Shown here: in pieces, positions 6,649 to 14,671 of the stretch
How the letters are laid out: every line of letters starts with the position of its first letter
How positions within the stretch are numbered: position 1 is the stretch's first letter
DNA from: Clostridium sp. CAG:245
GTDB taxonomy: Bacteria > Bacillota > Clostridia > TANB77 > CAG-508
Reading direction: 5' to 3'
Assembly: GCA_000435175.1 (NCBI GenBank)
Contig: FR880036.1
Coordinates: forward strand, 1 to 61,401
DNA length: 61,401 nucleotides
Notes under the pieces: generated by a model
The model's input: only the letters and a program-made list of their open reading frames with translations
What the model was told of the DNA's origin: nothing
The model's database searches: none
Position numbers and translations under genes: made by a program

Positions 6649-9249
6649 TTATTCTGTTCTTAATGCTTCTACTGGGTCTTTTTTGCTTGCCATTTTGGCT
6701 GGTATTAGTCCTGCAAGTATTGTTAAGCCTAAGCTTATTAATACTAGTACGGTTGCTTGTGTTACTGAAACTGTTGCATGTATTGCTACTCCAGATAGTG
6801 CATATATTATGCTGTTTATTGGCAAGGTTAATAGCAAGGTTATTCCAACGCCTATCATTCCAGATATTAAACCTATTATGAATGTTTCTGCATTGAATAC
6901 TCTCGAGATATCTTTTTTCGATGCTCCGATTGCTCTTAATATTCCTATTTCTTTTGTTCTTTCTAATACTGAAATGTATGTGATTATTCCTATCATTATT
7001 GATGATACTACAAGCGATATGCTTACGAATGCGATTAGTGCATAGCTTACGGCGTCTATTATGTTTGTTATTGAACTCATCATTGCTCCAACTAAGTCTG
7101 TGTACGTTATTGTATTTTCTTCTTTTCCGTCGTCTCTTTGTTTTTTGTTGTAGTCCTCTATCGCTTTTGCTATTAACTCTTTGCTTTCAAAAGTCTTTGG
7201 ATATATCGATATTGATGATGGCTTATCTAAGTCAATTGCTCCTAATGTTTTTAGATTGTTTTCATAACTTGCATTCTGATTTTTTGTGTATGTGTCCATT
7301 ACTTTTGCAATTTCTTCTGTTGACATTTGGCTTATTGCCATTTTTTGCTCGTTGCTTAGATTATTGAAATTGAATTCTGACTTTTCTCCTGATTTTGGAA
7401 ACTCTAGTCCTGTAAATACATTAGTTTCTGGATTTACTTTCTGCTCTTTTACGATGTCCGCTTCTTTTGTCTTATTTATAACGTATTCTTTTAAGTCTTT
7501 TAAATATCCTATTCCGCCATTCATAGCTGTTGCAGTGCTTTGCTCGTTTTGCTTAATAATTCCAACAACATTTATATTCTCGGCATTTGCTATTTTTTCT
7601 TTCATAAAGTCATTATCTTCACTCTGGTCTATCCACAAATTTCCTTGTTTTTCATAATAATCAGAGTTTAATATTAGTTTAAATGATAATTTTAATAATT
7701 CATCATATGAATATGTAGTCTCTTCTTCTTTGTCTACATTTTCTCCTTTTTTAGCCTTTTCCCACTGTTTTGATAATTCTTCTTGGTCTTTTAGTCCTAA
7801 AGTATATAGCACATAATCGTTCAATTCGTTGTTTTCATTTACTATTAAAACAACTTCGTTATAGCTCTTTGGCCAACTTCCTGCAATTAAATCATATTGA
7901 GAATGAAGCAATTCTTCGTTGTCTAGCATTTCTGTCCAAGCATCATTGTTCATAGTGCTAAATGAGCTAGATACCATTGCCATTGGAGAATTCTCTTGTG
8001 CCTCTCTCATACTTCCCATTCCCATGCTGTCCATTACAGTACTTGGGTTTACTTGCACTACGCCATTAGATGTATCTTCTTTATATAAATTTAGATTTAA
8101 ATTGTATCCATATTGAATAGCATTACTGTTTTTAGCAATGTCGTTATCTTCTTGCTCTAAGTAATGTTTAAGCTCTGTTAAATTATTATTTTCCATTTTA
8201 TTAGATAGAGTCGAAATCATCTCAGACATTATATTTTTTGAATATATCTTGTCTTTTGGTCTATCCTCTTCTTCATTGTTTTCGTCCATCATTTTTTCTA
8301 TCATTGCAGACGTATCTATTGTAGACTCCTCAATTGTTATTGGGTATGATGATAGAGTATCTTCTTCTACCTTGTCAATGTAATTTTGTATTCCATTAGA
8401 CAAAGCTAAAATCAATGCAATACCTATTATTCCAATACTTCCGGCAAACGAAGTTAAAATAGTTCTGCCTTTTTTAGTCATTAAATTGTTCAAACTTAAA
8501 TTTAAGGCAGTGAAAAATTTCATAGAAGTTCTGCGTTTTTCCTTTGATTTTTCAGCCTCCTTCTTTTCACTCGTATATGGATTAGAATCGTTCATAATAG
8601 TTCCATCAAGTATTCTAACAATTCTTGTAGAGTATTTCTCGGCAAGTTCTGGGTTATGCGTAACCATTATTACAAGCTTATCTTTCGATATTTTCTTCAA
8701 TATTTCCATTACCTGTACAGAAGTATGAGTATCCAAAGCACCAGTTGGTTCATCAGCCAAAATTATATCAGGATTATTTACTAAGGCTCTAGCAATAGCA
8801 ACTCTTTGCATTTGTCCTCCTGACAATTGGTTTGGCTTTTTATGTATTTGCTCCTTCAATCCCACATCTTCTAATGCTTTAATAGCCTTTTGTTTACGTT
8901 CTTTCTTACTTACACCAGATAAAGTTAGCGCCAATTCAACATTTGCAAGCACTGTTTGGTGTGGAATTAAATTGTAATTTTGAAAAACAAAACCAACAGA
9001 ATAATTTCTGTAAGCATCCCAATCTCTATCCTTAAAATTCTTGGTAGACTTATTATTAATAATCAAGTCTCCACTAGTATATCTGTCTAGACCTCCAATT
9101 ATATTTAAAAGTGTGGTCTTACCTCCACCACTTTGCCCTAAAATAGATACAAACTCGCTCTCTCTAAATTCAATATTTATGTTTTTCAGTGCATGAACCG
9201 TTGTATCACCAGATATATAATCTTTATTAATATTCTCTAACTTTAACAT
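6649..9249 (-). CDS. Fused ABC exporter (MacB/FtsX-type ATPase plus permease)
   Basis: An 866-residue protein. Residues 1-225 are a LolD/MacB-type ATPase: Walker A LGQSGGGKTT, Q-loop VFQNYNLIP, signature LSGGQMQRVAIARA, Walker B IILADEPTGALD, switch His in VTHNPE. Residue ~260 starts a first membrane segment, then a ~400-residue acidic extracellular region, then three C-terminal FtsX-type membrane segments ending AKMASKKDPVEALRTE. Such proteins export or release peptides, or move antibiotics or lipids through mechanotransmission rather than classic transport. The fusion is complete in one chain; a homodimer would supply two ATPases. The substrate cannot be read from sequence. Confidence 0.9.
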   Translation of the reverse strand: MLKLENINKDYISGDTTVHALKNINIEFRESEFVSILGQSGGGKTTLLNIIGGLDRYTSGDLIINNKSTKNFKDRDWDAYRNYSVGFVFQNYNLIPHQTVLANVELALTLSGVSKKERKQKAIKALEDVGLKEQIHKKPNQLSGGQMQRVAIARALVNNPDIILADEPTGALDTHTSVQVMEILKKISKDKLVIMVTHNPELAEKYSTRIVRILDGTIMNDSNPYTSEKKEAEKSKEKRRTSMKFFTALNLSLNNLMTKKGRTILTSFAGSIGIIGIALILALSNGIQNYIDKVEEDTLSSYPITIEESTIDTSAMIEKMMDENNEEEDRPKDKIYSKNIMSEMISTLSNKMENNNLTELKHYLEQEDNDIAKNSNAIQYGYNLNLNLYKEDTSNGVVQVNPSTVMDSMGMGSMREAQENSPMAMVSSSFSTMNNDAWTEMLDNEELLHSQYDLIAGSWPKSYNEVVLIVNENNELNDYVLYTLGLKDQEELSKQWEKAKKGENVDKEEETTYSYDELLKLSFKLILNSDYYEKQGNLWIDQSEDNDFMKEKIANAENINVVGIIKQNEQSTATAMNGGIGYLKDLKEYVINKTKEADIVKEQKVNPETNVFTGLEFPKSGEKSEFNFNNLSNEQKMAISQMSTEEIAKVMDTYTKNQNASYENNLKTLGAIDLDKPSSISIYPKTFESKELIAKAIEDYNKKQRDDGKEENTITYTDLVGAMMSSITNIIDAVSYALIAFVSISLVVSSIMIGIITYISVLERTKEIGILRAIGASKKDISRVFNAETFIIGLISGMIGVGITLLLTLPINSIIYALSGVAIHATVSVTQATVLVLISLGLTILAGLIPAKMASKKDPVEALRTE

Positions 9250-9360
9250 ATTTACCTCTTTTCAATTAATTTGTAATTATTTTTCAATCCATACTTTAAT
9301 AATATTACCATGAAGCATTGCTATATTCAAGCTTTTATTATTTTACATTAACGATTTGTA

Positions 9361-9388
9361 ACAGAAAACAATCTCCACGCATATACTA
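9361..9388 (+). promoter_or_regulatory. Possible sigma-K-type sporulation promoter
   Basis: CATATACTA (9380-9388) fits the CATANNNTA -10 consensus of SigE/SigK promoters, with AC 17 bp upstream at 9361-9362. The ribosome site GGAGGTG begins at 9396, so the leader would be very short. A sigK gene is present at 43.7 kb. Confidence 0.45.
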
Positions 9389-9408
9389 TTAGCATGGAGG
9401 TGAATTTT

Positions 9409-9897
9409 GTGAATTATCAAAATTACGATGATTATATGAGAAATACATTAGGATTTTCTGGCATGAATCAATCTATGGGTATGCCTTATGGTGGTTGTGC
9501 TAACATGGGATGCGCTGGTATGTGCCAAAATCCATATACAAACATTGCAAATTCTATGTGGCAAAATCAGTCCTGCAACCTAGAAAATCTATATCCAGAT
9601 TCATATAGAGTTATATATCCAATGGTTGTTGCATCTTGTAGAAATGTTACAATGCCAATTGCAGAAGATACCATAGAAAGAATGGTTAGTGATATTTATG
9701 ATAAAGCAGTTTCAAATACAAAAATTAGTGTTAGCCTTACAGTTGAAACTACTAACAGAGAAAGTTCTGAAGATAGACAAATGCCAAATAGACCACCAAG
9801 AAAGCCACGCAGAAATCCATTCTTGAATGATTTAATTAGAATTTTAATACTAAGAGAATTAATTGGCGGAGGACGTCCAAGGTTTCCAGTACTTTAA
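9409..9897 (+). CDS. Unrecognised Gly/Met/Cys-rich protein, possible spore protein
   Basis: I do not recognise this family. The GTG at 9409 is the preferred start because GGAGGTGA ends 6 bp upstream; the ATG at 9394 overlaps that ribosome site. It has 162 residues: a low-complexity N-terminus with MGMPYGGCANMGCAGMC, a middle segment LYPDSYRVIYPMVVASCRN and EDTIERMVSDIYDKA, then a Pro/Arg-rich PNRPPRKPRRNPF tail. The Cys- and Gly-rich composition, solitary plus-strand location and SigK-like promoter point to a spore coat or late sporulation protein. That is inference, not recognition. Confidence 0.7.
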   Translation: MNYQNYDDYMRNTLGFSGMNQSMGMPYGGCANMGCAGMCQNPYTNIANSMWQNQSCNLENLYPDSYRVIYPMVVASCRNVTMPIAEDTIERMVSDIYDKAVSNTKISVSLTVETTNRESSEDRQMPNRPPRKPRRNPFLNDLIRILILRELIGGGRPRFPVL

Positions 9898-9912
9898 GAC
9901 TTTGAACATATA

Positions 9913-9954
9913 AAAAGACTAGTTCATATTTCACACATGAATTAGTCCTTTTCA
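9913..9954. terminator. Bidirectional terminator between convergent genes
   Basis: GACTAgTTCAT...ATGAAtTAGTC stem flanked by A-rich and T-rich runs on both sides, between the stop codons of 9409-9897 (+) and 9957-10964 (-). Confidence 0.75.
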
Positions 9955-9956
9955 TT

Positions 9957-10964
9957 CTAATTTTCTTTCATTGTTTTTGCTATTTCTGCATTTTCTTTTG
10001 TATAGCCTAATAAAATATTTGTATTCTTTAAAGCAATTGTGTTCCAAATTTCATCATATATTTCTTTTTTCTCTTTTGTTACAATGTTTATTGTTGCAAT
10101 TGAAGTAACCTTTCCTTTTACGTCCATTATATTTATTGATTGACTTGTTTTAATTCCATTTGTTCTGTAATTCATTGCATACATCCAAATTACATCTCTA
10201 TATTCTATTACCTTAAATCTTCCTTGAAAATTTATTATGTAATTTTTTGTTAGGTATAGGTGAGTTTTCTCATAATAGAAAGCATCAGCATCATTCATTT
10301 CATTATCTAATTTTTCTATTAAATCTTCATCCATTTTCTTTACGCTAATATTAAAATGAACTTTTTTTATTATTCCAGTTAGCAATGAGGCAAGACCTAT
10401 TATCAAACATATCATACAGCCAGTCATTTGTAATGAGCCCACATCTAAAAGTGCATCTTCTGACGCATCTAAATATACACTTCCAAAGTAACTATCGTAA
10501 TCTGCAACTGTTATTTTGTAATTTTCATCTTCGATTGCTTCATTATAAGCTTTTATCGCAAGTTCCTTTATTTCTCTTGTTGCAAGCTTTGTCATTCCTT
10601 CAATTTTTCCCGGATTTTCCGTAATATCTTCTCTGTTTAAAGAGTTGAAAGTTGAAGTTGGCATATATGCAACATACATATAATCTTCATCCATTACAAT
10701 GTAATAGCTATTGTCATTTCCATCTTGTACCGCAAATTGGTATGGAACATGAGTTACATCAAGTTTTGCAATTTGATTTTCTTTTTCTTCATCACTTAAT
10801 AATAATTCACTAAAAGATTTTGCCTGGTCACTGGCCTGGTCAATTTCATAACCTCCCCATAGTCCTAATGCAATTCCAAACACTAAAATTATTATTCCTA
10901 TTATAATAATTTTGTTATTATTCTTGGTTTCTTTTAATACATTTTGATTTGTAAACTTTTTCAT
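9957..10964 (-). CDS. Two-helix membrane protein of unknown function
   Basis: A 335-residue protein starting MKKFTNQN at 10964, chosen for the AAAGGGGATT ribosome site; the frame stays open to 11030. One membrane helix lies at about residues 18-40 (IIIIGIIILVFGIALGLWGG). It is followed by an acidic extracytoplasmic domain of about 140 residues, a second helix (MTGCMICLIIGLASLLTGII), and a ~120-residue cytoplasmic domain resembling a PH-like beta fold (LYLTKNYIINFQGRFKVIEYRDVIWMYA). I cannot name a function. It appears to be a single-gene unit with a terminator on its 3' side. Confidence 0.75.
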   Translation of the reverse strand: MKKFTNQNVLKETKNNNKIIIIGIIILVFGIALGLWGGYEIDQASDQAKSFSELLLSDEEKENQIAKLDVTHVPYQFAVQDGNDNSYYIVMDEDYMYVAYMPTSTFNSLNREDITENPGKIEGMTKLATREIKELAIKAYNEAIEDENYKITVADYDSYFGSVYLDASEDALLDVGSLQMTGCMICLIIGLASLLTGIIKKVHFNISVKKMDEDLIEKLDNEMNDADAFYYEKTHLYLTKNYIINFQGRFKVIEYRDVIWMYAMNYRTNGIKTSQSINIMDVKGKVTSIATINIVTKEKKEIYDEIWNTIALKNTNILLGYTKENAEIAKTMKEN

Positions 10965-11096
10965 TTTTAATCCCCTTTTATTAGTTATAATAAATTTATA
11001 TCCTTTCCTAATGAATTCGTAAATAAGCACTAGCTTTTCAATTTATTGTTATATTTTCATTATATTAGTTAAATTTTTTCTAAACTCTTTTTGCTG

Positions 11097-11297
11097 TTAG
11101 TTATCATTTAAATTTTCTTGGCTAAATACATGCAATATTGTTGTTCCACTGTCAATTTCTATTTTGGCATACCTTAACTTTTTTATGTCATCAGGTGCAT
11201 TTTCAACCATTCCTTCATATAAGGTATCCTTGTTGTCCTTTATTACTTTAATATTCATTAGTCTTAGGCTTCCTATGTTATCATATAACTTCATCAT
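11097..11297 (-). CDS. Small hypothetical protein
   Basis: A 66-residue protein beginning MMKLYDNIGSLRLMNIKVIKD, with an AAAGGATGTG ribosome site. It has no membrane segment. It reads as a small beta-rich domain (TLYEGMVENAPDDIKKLRYAKIEIDSGTTILHVFS). No family is recognised. It lies alone between the membrane protein and the decayed DGR-type target. Confidence 0.55.
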   Translation of the reverse strand: MMKLYDNIGSLRLMNIKVIKDNKDTLYEGMVENAPDDIKKLRYAKIEIDSGTTILHVFSQENLNDN

Positions 11298-11439
11298 AGT
11301 CACATCCTTTTCAAAGGTATTATACAACATAAAGCACAAAATTTCTAGACTATTTCTTGTATAAAAAACTCAAACCAGAAAAAATTTTTTACAATATTTC
11401 TTCTTTATTTAAGATTATTTACCTAACGCATTTTTCTTA

Positions 11440-11465
11440 TTTCTAATTTTTTACAAAATTAGAAA
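11440..11465 (-). other. Hairpin after the variable repeat, orphan copy
   Basis: Perfect 11-bp stem (arm TTTCTAATTTT) with loop GTAA on the coding strand. The sequence and position are identical to the hairpin of the intact gene. It lacks a T-run, so it is not an ordinary terminator. It resembles the inverted repeat that follows DGR variable repeats. Confidence 0.7.
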
Positions 11466-11483
11466 GTCCTAGCCAGACGCACA

Positions 11484-11566
11484 TGATATTGGTAATTGTT
11501 GTCGCTGTCGTTGATGACGATTGTGCCATTGCTGAAACTAACATAACAGCCACAGTTTACGAAAGT
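11484..11566 (-). other. Variable repeat (VR-like), orphan copy
   Basis: This 83-bp segment differs strongly from its counterpart at 13070-13164 but is flanked by identical sequence on both sides. Most differences fall at positions where one copy has A on the coding strand, and both copies are full of C-ending codons unlike the rest of the genome. It is 12 bp shorter than the intact copy. Confidence 0.75.
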
Positions 11567-11791
11567 AGAGGACGACCAATATGTTCCTTATAATCCATAT
11601 CCACTATAATCGGTGTCACCTCTATGCTTTTCAATGCGTCATGCGAAATTTCATCATATACTCCTGAATATGGCGTAACAATAATCGATATTTTCTTTCT
11701 AACTTATTATTAAGTATTTTGCTTAAAGAAAAAATCTCTCTTTTTATGTACTAAATATTATAAAATGTCGAAATATAGCGAATGATTTTCC

Positions 11792-11819
11792 TTGACTTTA
11801 TACGTAATTTATATATAAT
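11792..11819 (+). promoter_or_regulatory. Promoter of the Rpn-type gene
   Basis: TTGACT (11792-11797), 16-bp spacer, TATAAT (11814-11819). A ~145-nt leader follows, in which AGTTATTTCTTAAAAGTTT and AAACTTTTAATAACT can pair. No gene is seen in 11704-11972. Confidence 0.7.
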
Positions 11820-11972
11820 ATACTCAGTTATTTCTTAAAAGTTTTTATCTTTTATTTTGTATCAAAATCATTGATTTCTTCAATTATCCGTTCTGGCAAA
11901 ATGTTCTACATACAATTCGATTAAACTTTTAATAACTAAATTAAAATTATTCCAAATCTAGGAGGTTTACAT

Positions 11973-12845
11973 ATGCCCAATGAAAAGAAAAGCATATTAC
12001 AACCAAAGAATGATGTAGTGTTTAAAGCATTATTTTCAAGAGGAAAACCAAGGATTACACAAGCTATGCTAGAGGCTATTTTAAAGATGAAAATAGACAA
12101 GCTTGAACTTGACAAAAGTGCAGATTTATTAAACGATAATAAAGATGATAAAAACGGAAGACTAGATTTAAGAGCAGTAATAAATGGAAATACTGAGTGT
12201 GACATAGAGGTACAGCTTGCTTCAAACGATAACATAGCCGAGAGATTTGTATATTATTGGGCAAAAATGTATGCTGCTAATTTAAAGATTGGTGATACCT
12301 ACAGTGACTTAAGAAAAACAATATCAATAATAATTTTAGATGATGTTTTTAAATTAACAAAAAATCTTGAAAAGCCTCAGACCACATGGAAAATAAGAGA
12401 AAACGAAGAGTTACATCTTATATTGACAGATTATTTTGAAATTATTATAATAGAGTTACCTAAAGTAGTAAAAGCATACCATAAAACACCGAACGATGAA
12501 GTACTCCAATGGATGCTTTTTCTAGATAATCCAGAGAAAGAGGAGGTATCTCGTATAATGGAAGAAAATAAAGATATTAAAGAGGCAAAAGAAGAATTGG
12601 ATAGAATAAGTCAAGATGACTTATTAAGGCGAAGAGTTTTAAATAGAACACTTGAAATAGCTGACAAATTACAAATGAAAAAAGAATTAGAAGAAGCGAA
12701 AAAAGAAGCACAGCAAGCAAGAGAAAATGAAAGAAAAGATATAATAAAAAATTTGCATAAGCTTAATATTCCTATAGAGCAAATTTCAAAGGCAGTTAAC
12801 TTATCTGAAAAAGAAATAAAAGAAATATTGTCAACACACTCATAA
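11973..12845 (+). CDS. Rpn family PD-(D/E)XK nuclease / putative transposase
   Basis: A 290-residue protein of the Rpn/PDDEXK_2 family. It opens KNDVVFKALFSRGKPRITQAML, typical of the family. The nuclease core includes GRLDLRAVINGNTECDIEVQL (the D...ExQ pattern), followed by RFVYYWAKMYAANLKIGDTYSDL. The C-terminus is a charged helical tail (KELEEAKKEAQQARENERK) plus a short helix-turn-helix-like end (IPIEQISKAVNLSEKEIKEIL). Rpn proteins promote RecA-independent recombination and cleave DNA. The RBS AGGAGG is perfect. It is one of few plus-strand genes and lies between the orphan and intact variable repeats. Confidence 0.9.
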   Translation: MPNEKKSILQPKNDVVFKALFSRGKPRITQAMLEAILKMKIDKLELDKSADLLNDNKDDKNGRLDLRAVINGNTECDIEVQLASNDNIAERFVYYWAKMYAANLKIGDTYSDLRKTISIIILDDVFKLTKNLEKPQTTWKIRENEELHLILTDYFEIIIIELPKVVKAYHKTPNDEVLQWMLFLDNPEKEEVSRIMEENKDIKEAKEELDRISQDDLLRRRVLNRTLEIADKLQMKKELEEAKKEAQQARENERKDIIKNLHKLNIPIEQISKAVNLSEKEIKEILSTHS

Positions 12846-12879
12846 AACTAACTAGATACAACTTTAATGTTGTCACATT

Positions 12880-12940
12880 AAAATTTTAGAGTATATCTGA
12901 AACTCCACATAAAATTTCAAATATACTCTAATTTTATTAT
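12880..12940 (+). terminator. Terminator of the Rpn-type gene
   Basis: A long stem, AAAATTTTAGAGTATAT pairing with ATATACTCTAATTTT (12921-12935), followed by ATTAT, 35 bp after the stop codon. Confidence 0.65.
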
Positions 12941-13025
12941 GAAAATTCACTTTATATCATGCAACTATTCTATGAATATATCTGCGTTTGAATCTATGCG
13001 TTATTTACATAATGCATTTTTCTTA

Positions 13026-13051
13026 TTTCTAATTTTTTACAAAATTAGAAA
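13026..13051 (-). other. Hairpin after the variable repeat, intact gene
   Basis: Perfect 11-bp stem, arm TTTCTAATTTT, loop GTAA (a GNRA-type tetraloop), spanning the stop codon. The 56-bp block 13014-13069 containing it is identical to 11428-11483. DGR targets characterised so far need a short hairpin just downstream of the mutagenic-homing start site; this one sits in the equivalent place. Confidence 0.75.
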
Positions 13052-14463
13052 GTCCTAGCCAGACGCACAGGATATTTGAGGCCGTTGATGTTGCTGTCGA
13101 TGTCGATTTTGCCATTACTAAAATTAACGTAATAGCCGCTGCCGCCGTAGTAGTAGATGTTGACAGAGGACGACCAATATCTATCTTTTAATCCATAACC
13201 ACTGTAGTTCGAAGTTGTTATTCCCAATTGTCCTCCAAATGTAGCTAATTCAATGTAGGTTGGAACTCTCCATTCTCCTGAGGTTATTCCCTTAGCATTA
13301 GAAAATGTATATGTTGCACTATTATTATAATCACTTAGTGCCATTACATTAAATCTTGCATTTCCACTTCCTCTTGCAGATAATACATCTTTTATTCCGA
13401 ATGGGCCATTATAATTTGTTTTGCTTACATAATATTCTTTTAATCCTGTTACAGTAGATATTGTATAATCAGTGCCTCCCCATGAGCCACTTCCGCCATA
13501 TTTAAAGTCTGAAAATATTATTCCATCCACTGTTCCATTTCCATCTACATCAGCATAATATCCTACTCCAAAATTTCCCGTAAATGTTGAGTCTTTTACT
13601 TTTACTGTTACTGTATATGTTGCTGTTTTTTCATTATAGTTTGTTGTTGCTGCACTCTTTACTGTTATTGTAGCACTTCCTGCTCCAACTGATTTTACTG
13701 TTACCGTACTTCCGCTTATGCTTACTGTTGCCACATTTGTGTTTGAAGATGATACACTTAAAGTTCCGGTATTTCCGCTAACTGTAAATGTTGTGCTATT
13801 GGGATAATTAATTGTTCCACTTGTTTCTGATAAACTTAAGTTTCCTTCAGCTTTTTCTATTTTTGCTATCACTGTTACATTTTTTGTTTCATAATTTTCC
13901 TTACTTGCTCTTATCTTTATAGTAGCTGTTCCTGCATTTATTATCCTTGGAATTGTTGTAGAATAGTTTATTTCATCTGTAGAATATTCTAGTGTTGTAT
14001 CTGTTGGTTCTACATTCACATTTGTAATTGCTTCATGTTCACAGCTATCATATATTCCCTCATATGGAGTTGTACTTATTTTTATTCTTTTATTCATATT
14101 ATTATCATTGTTATTTGAGAAATTTGTTTTATTTTCTGTTGTTACACTGTAATCATTCTTCCATACTTTTAATGTTCCATCAGCATTTTTCTCTACTTTA
14201 TCTATTCTTCCCTCTAAAACTTTTGTATTCAAAAAATCTTCTAATGTCTCATATTCATTTGTCAAATAAAATTCCATTATAGTTCTATTAATTATTTCTT
14301 TTGCTTCACTTTCTTTTGTTAGTTCTGCAGAACTTTGTGCTTTTTTTATTATTCCATTATCACCAATAACTGTATTTATGCTTATTCCTGCAAGTATTAA
14401 TAAAACAACAATTGTAACCGCAAGTGTGATTAGTGTAATTCCTTTAATTTCTTTTGTTTTCAT
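13045..14463 (-). CDS. Prepilin-like adhesin with C-type-lectin-like C-terminus; likely DGR target
   Basis: 472 residues. Residues 1-40 form a prepilin-like leader and hydrophobic helix (KEIKGITLITLAVTIVVLLI). Residues ~130-205 are an MBG/Ig-like domain (TPYEGIYD...LEYSTDEINYSTTIP). Residues ~206-290 are a Big2-like Ig domain (SSSNTNVATVSISGSTVTVKS). Residues ~295-472 are a C-type-lectin/formylglycine-enzyme-like fold (GEWRVPTYIELATFG, DRYWSSS, YPVRLARTF). The stretch after YWSSS is the variable repeat, with 22 of 32 codons ending in C. Predicted role: a surface or pilus-associated binding protein whose ligand site is diversified. RBS GGAAGGATG. The partial gene at 1-124 is a paralog. Confidence 0.85.
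   Translation of the reverse strand: MKTKEIKGITLITLAVTIVVLLILAGISINTVIGDNGIIKKAQSSAELTKESEAKEIINRTIMEFYLTNEYETLEDFLNTKVLEGRIDKVEKNADGTLKVWKNDYSVTTENKTNFSNNNDNNMNKRIKISTTPYEGIYDSCEHEAITNVNVEPTDTTLEYSTDEINYSTTIPRIINAGTATIKIRASKENYETKNVTVIAKIEKAEGNLSLSETSGTINYPNSTTFTVSGNTGTLSVSSSNTNVATVSISGSTVTVKSVGAGSATITVKSAATTNYNEKTATYTVTVKVKDSTFTGNFGVGYYADVDGNGTVDGIIFSDFKYGGSGSWGGTDYTISTVTGLKEYYVSKTNYNGPFGIKDVLSARGSGNARFNVMALSDYNNSATYTFSNAKGITSGEWRVPTYIELATFGGQLGITTSNYSGYGLKDRYWSSSVNIYYYGGSGYYVNFSNGKIDIDSNINGLKYPVRLARTF
13070..13164 (-). other. Variable repeat (VR-like) of the intact target gene
   Basis: This 95-bp segment encodes VNIYYYGGSGYYVNFSNG and KIDIDSNINGLKYP almost entirely with NNC codons (AAC, TAC, GGC, ATC, GAC, AGC). 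Such codons are what results when AAC-rich template adenines are randomised. It is bounded by AGAGGACGACCAATAT on one side and the shared 56-bp block on the other. No template repeat for it is found in the window. Confidence 0.78.
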
Positions 14464-14489
14464 ATAAGATTCATCCTTCCATTTTTTTA

Positions 14490-14506
14490 TTAAGTAACAT
14501 ACTTAA
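14490..14506. promoter_or_regulatory. Proximal TTAAGTA-ACA-TACTTAA palindrome
   Basis: A perfect 7-bp inverted repeat with a 3-bp centre, extendable by further A-T pairs, 26 bp upstream of the adhesin start. It matches the palindrome at 137-181 in motif and position. Confidence 0.65.
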
Positions 14507-14671
14507 TGATAAAGAGAGAATCTTGCTTTCTCATTTATTTTTAGCTTGCAATAACAGTTTTAGTATTTTTTAATTTATTTTCTTTTTTATAATTTTTTAT
14601 TCTATAAAATTTTCTTCTAGCACTTGATTTTCTATATTCTTTTGGTATAATACAAAGTATAAAAATTCTCA

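Larger units (their letters stand above)
11424..11703 (-). pseudogene. Decayed DGR-type target with an orphan variable repeat
   Basis: Minus-strand remains of a paralog of the 13045-14463 gene. The upstream part reads VTPYSGVYDEISHDALKSIEVTP in one frame, matching TPYEGIYDSCEHEAITNVNVEP of the paralog. The downstream part reads YSGYGL, a TAA stop, then GTYWSSS and a C-terminus ending YHVRLARTF and a stop, in another frame. Relative to the paralog about 780 bp are missing between the two parts. The last ~83 bp of variable sequence are again rich in NNC codons (15 of 28). The gene cannot make the full protein, yet its variable repeat and following hairpin look intact. Confidence 0.8.

Noticed and set aside
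13026..13051. Ordinary intrinsic terminator for the adhesin gene
   Set aside because: The stem is AT-rich, overlaps the stop codon, has no T-run after it and lies inside a 56-bp perfectly conserved block.
11484..13164. One variable repeat being the template of the other
   Set aside because: Each copy has non-A bases where the other has A (ACA/AAA, GTC/GAC, AGC/AAC against AAC/GAC), so neither can be an A-only template. Both must derive from a third sequence outside the window.
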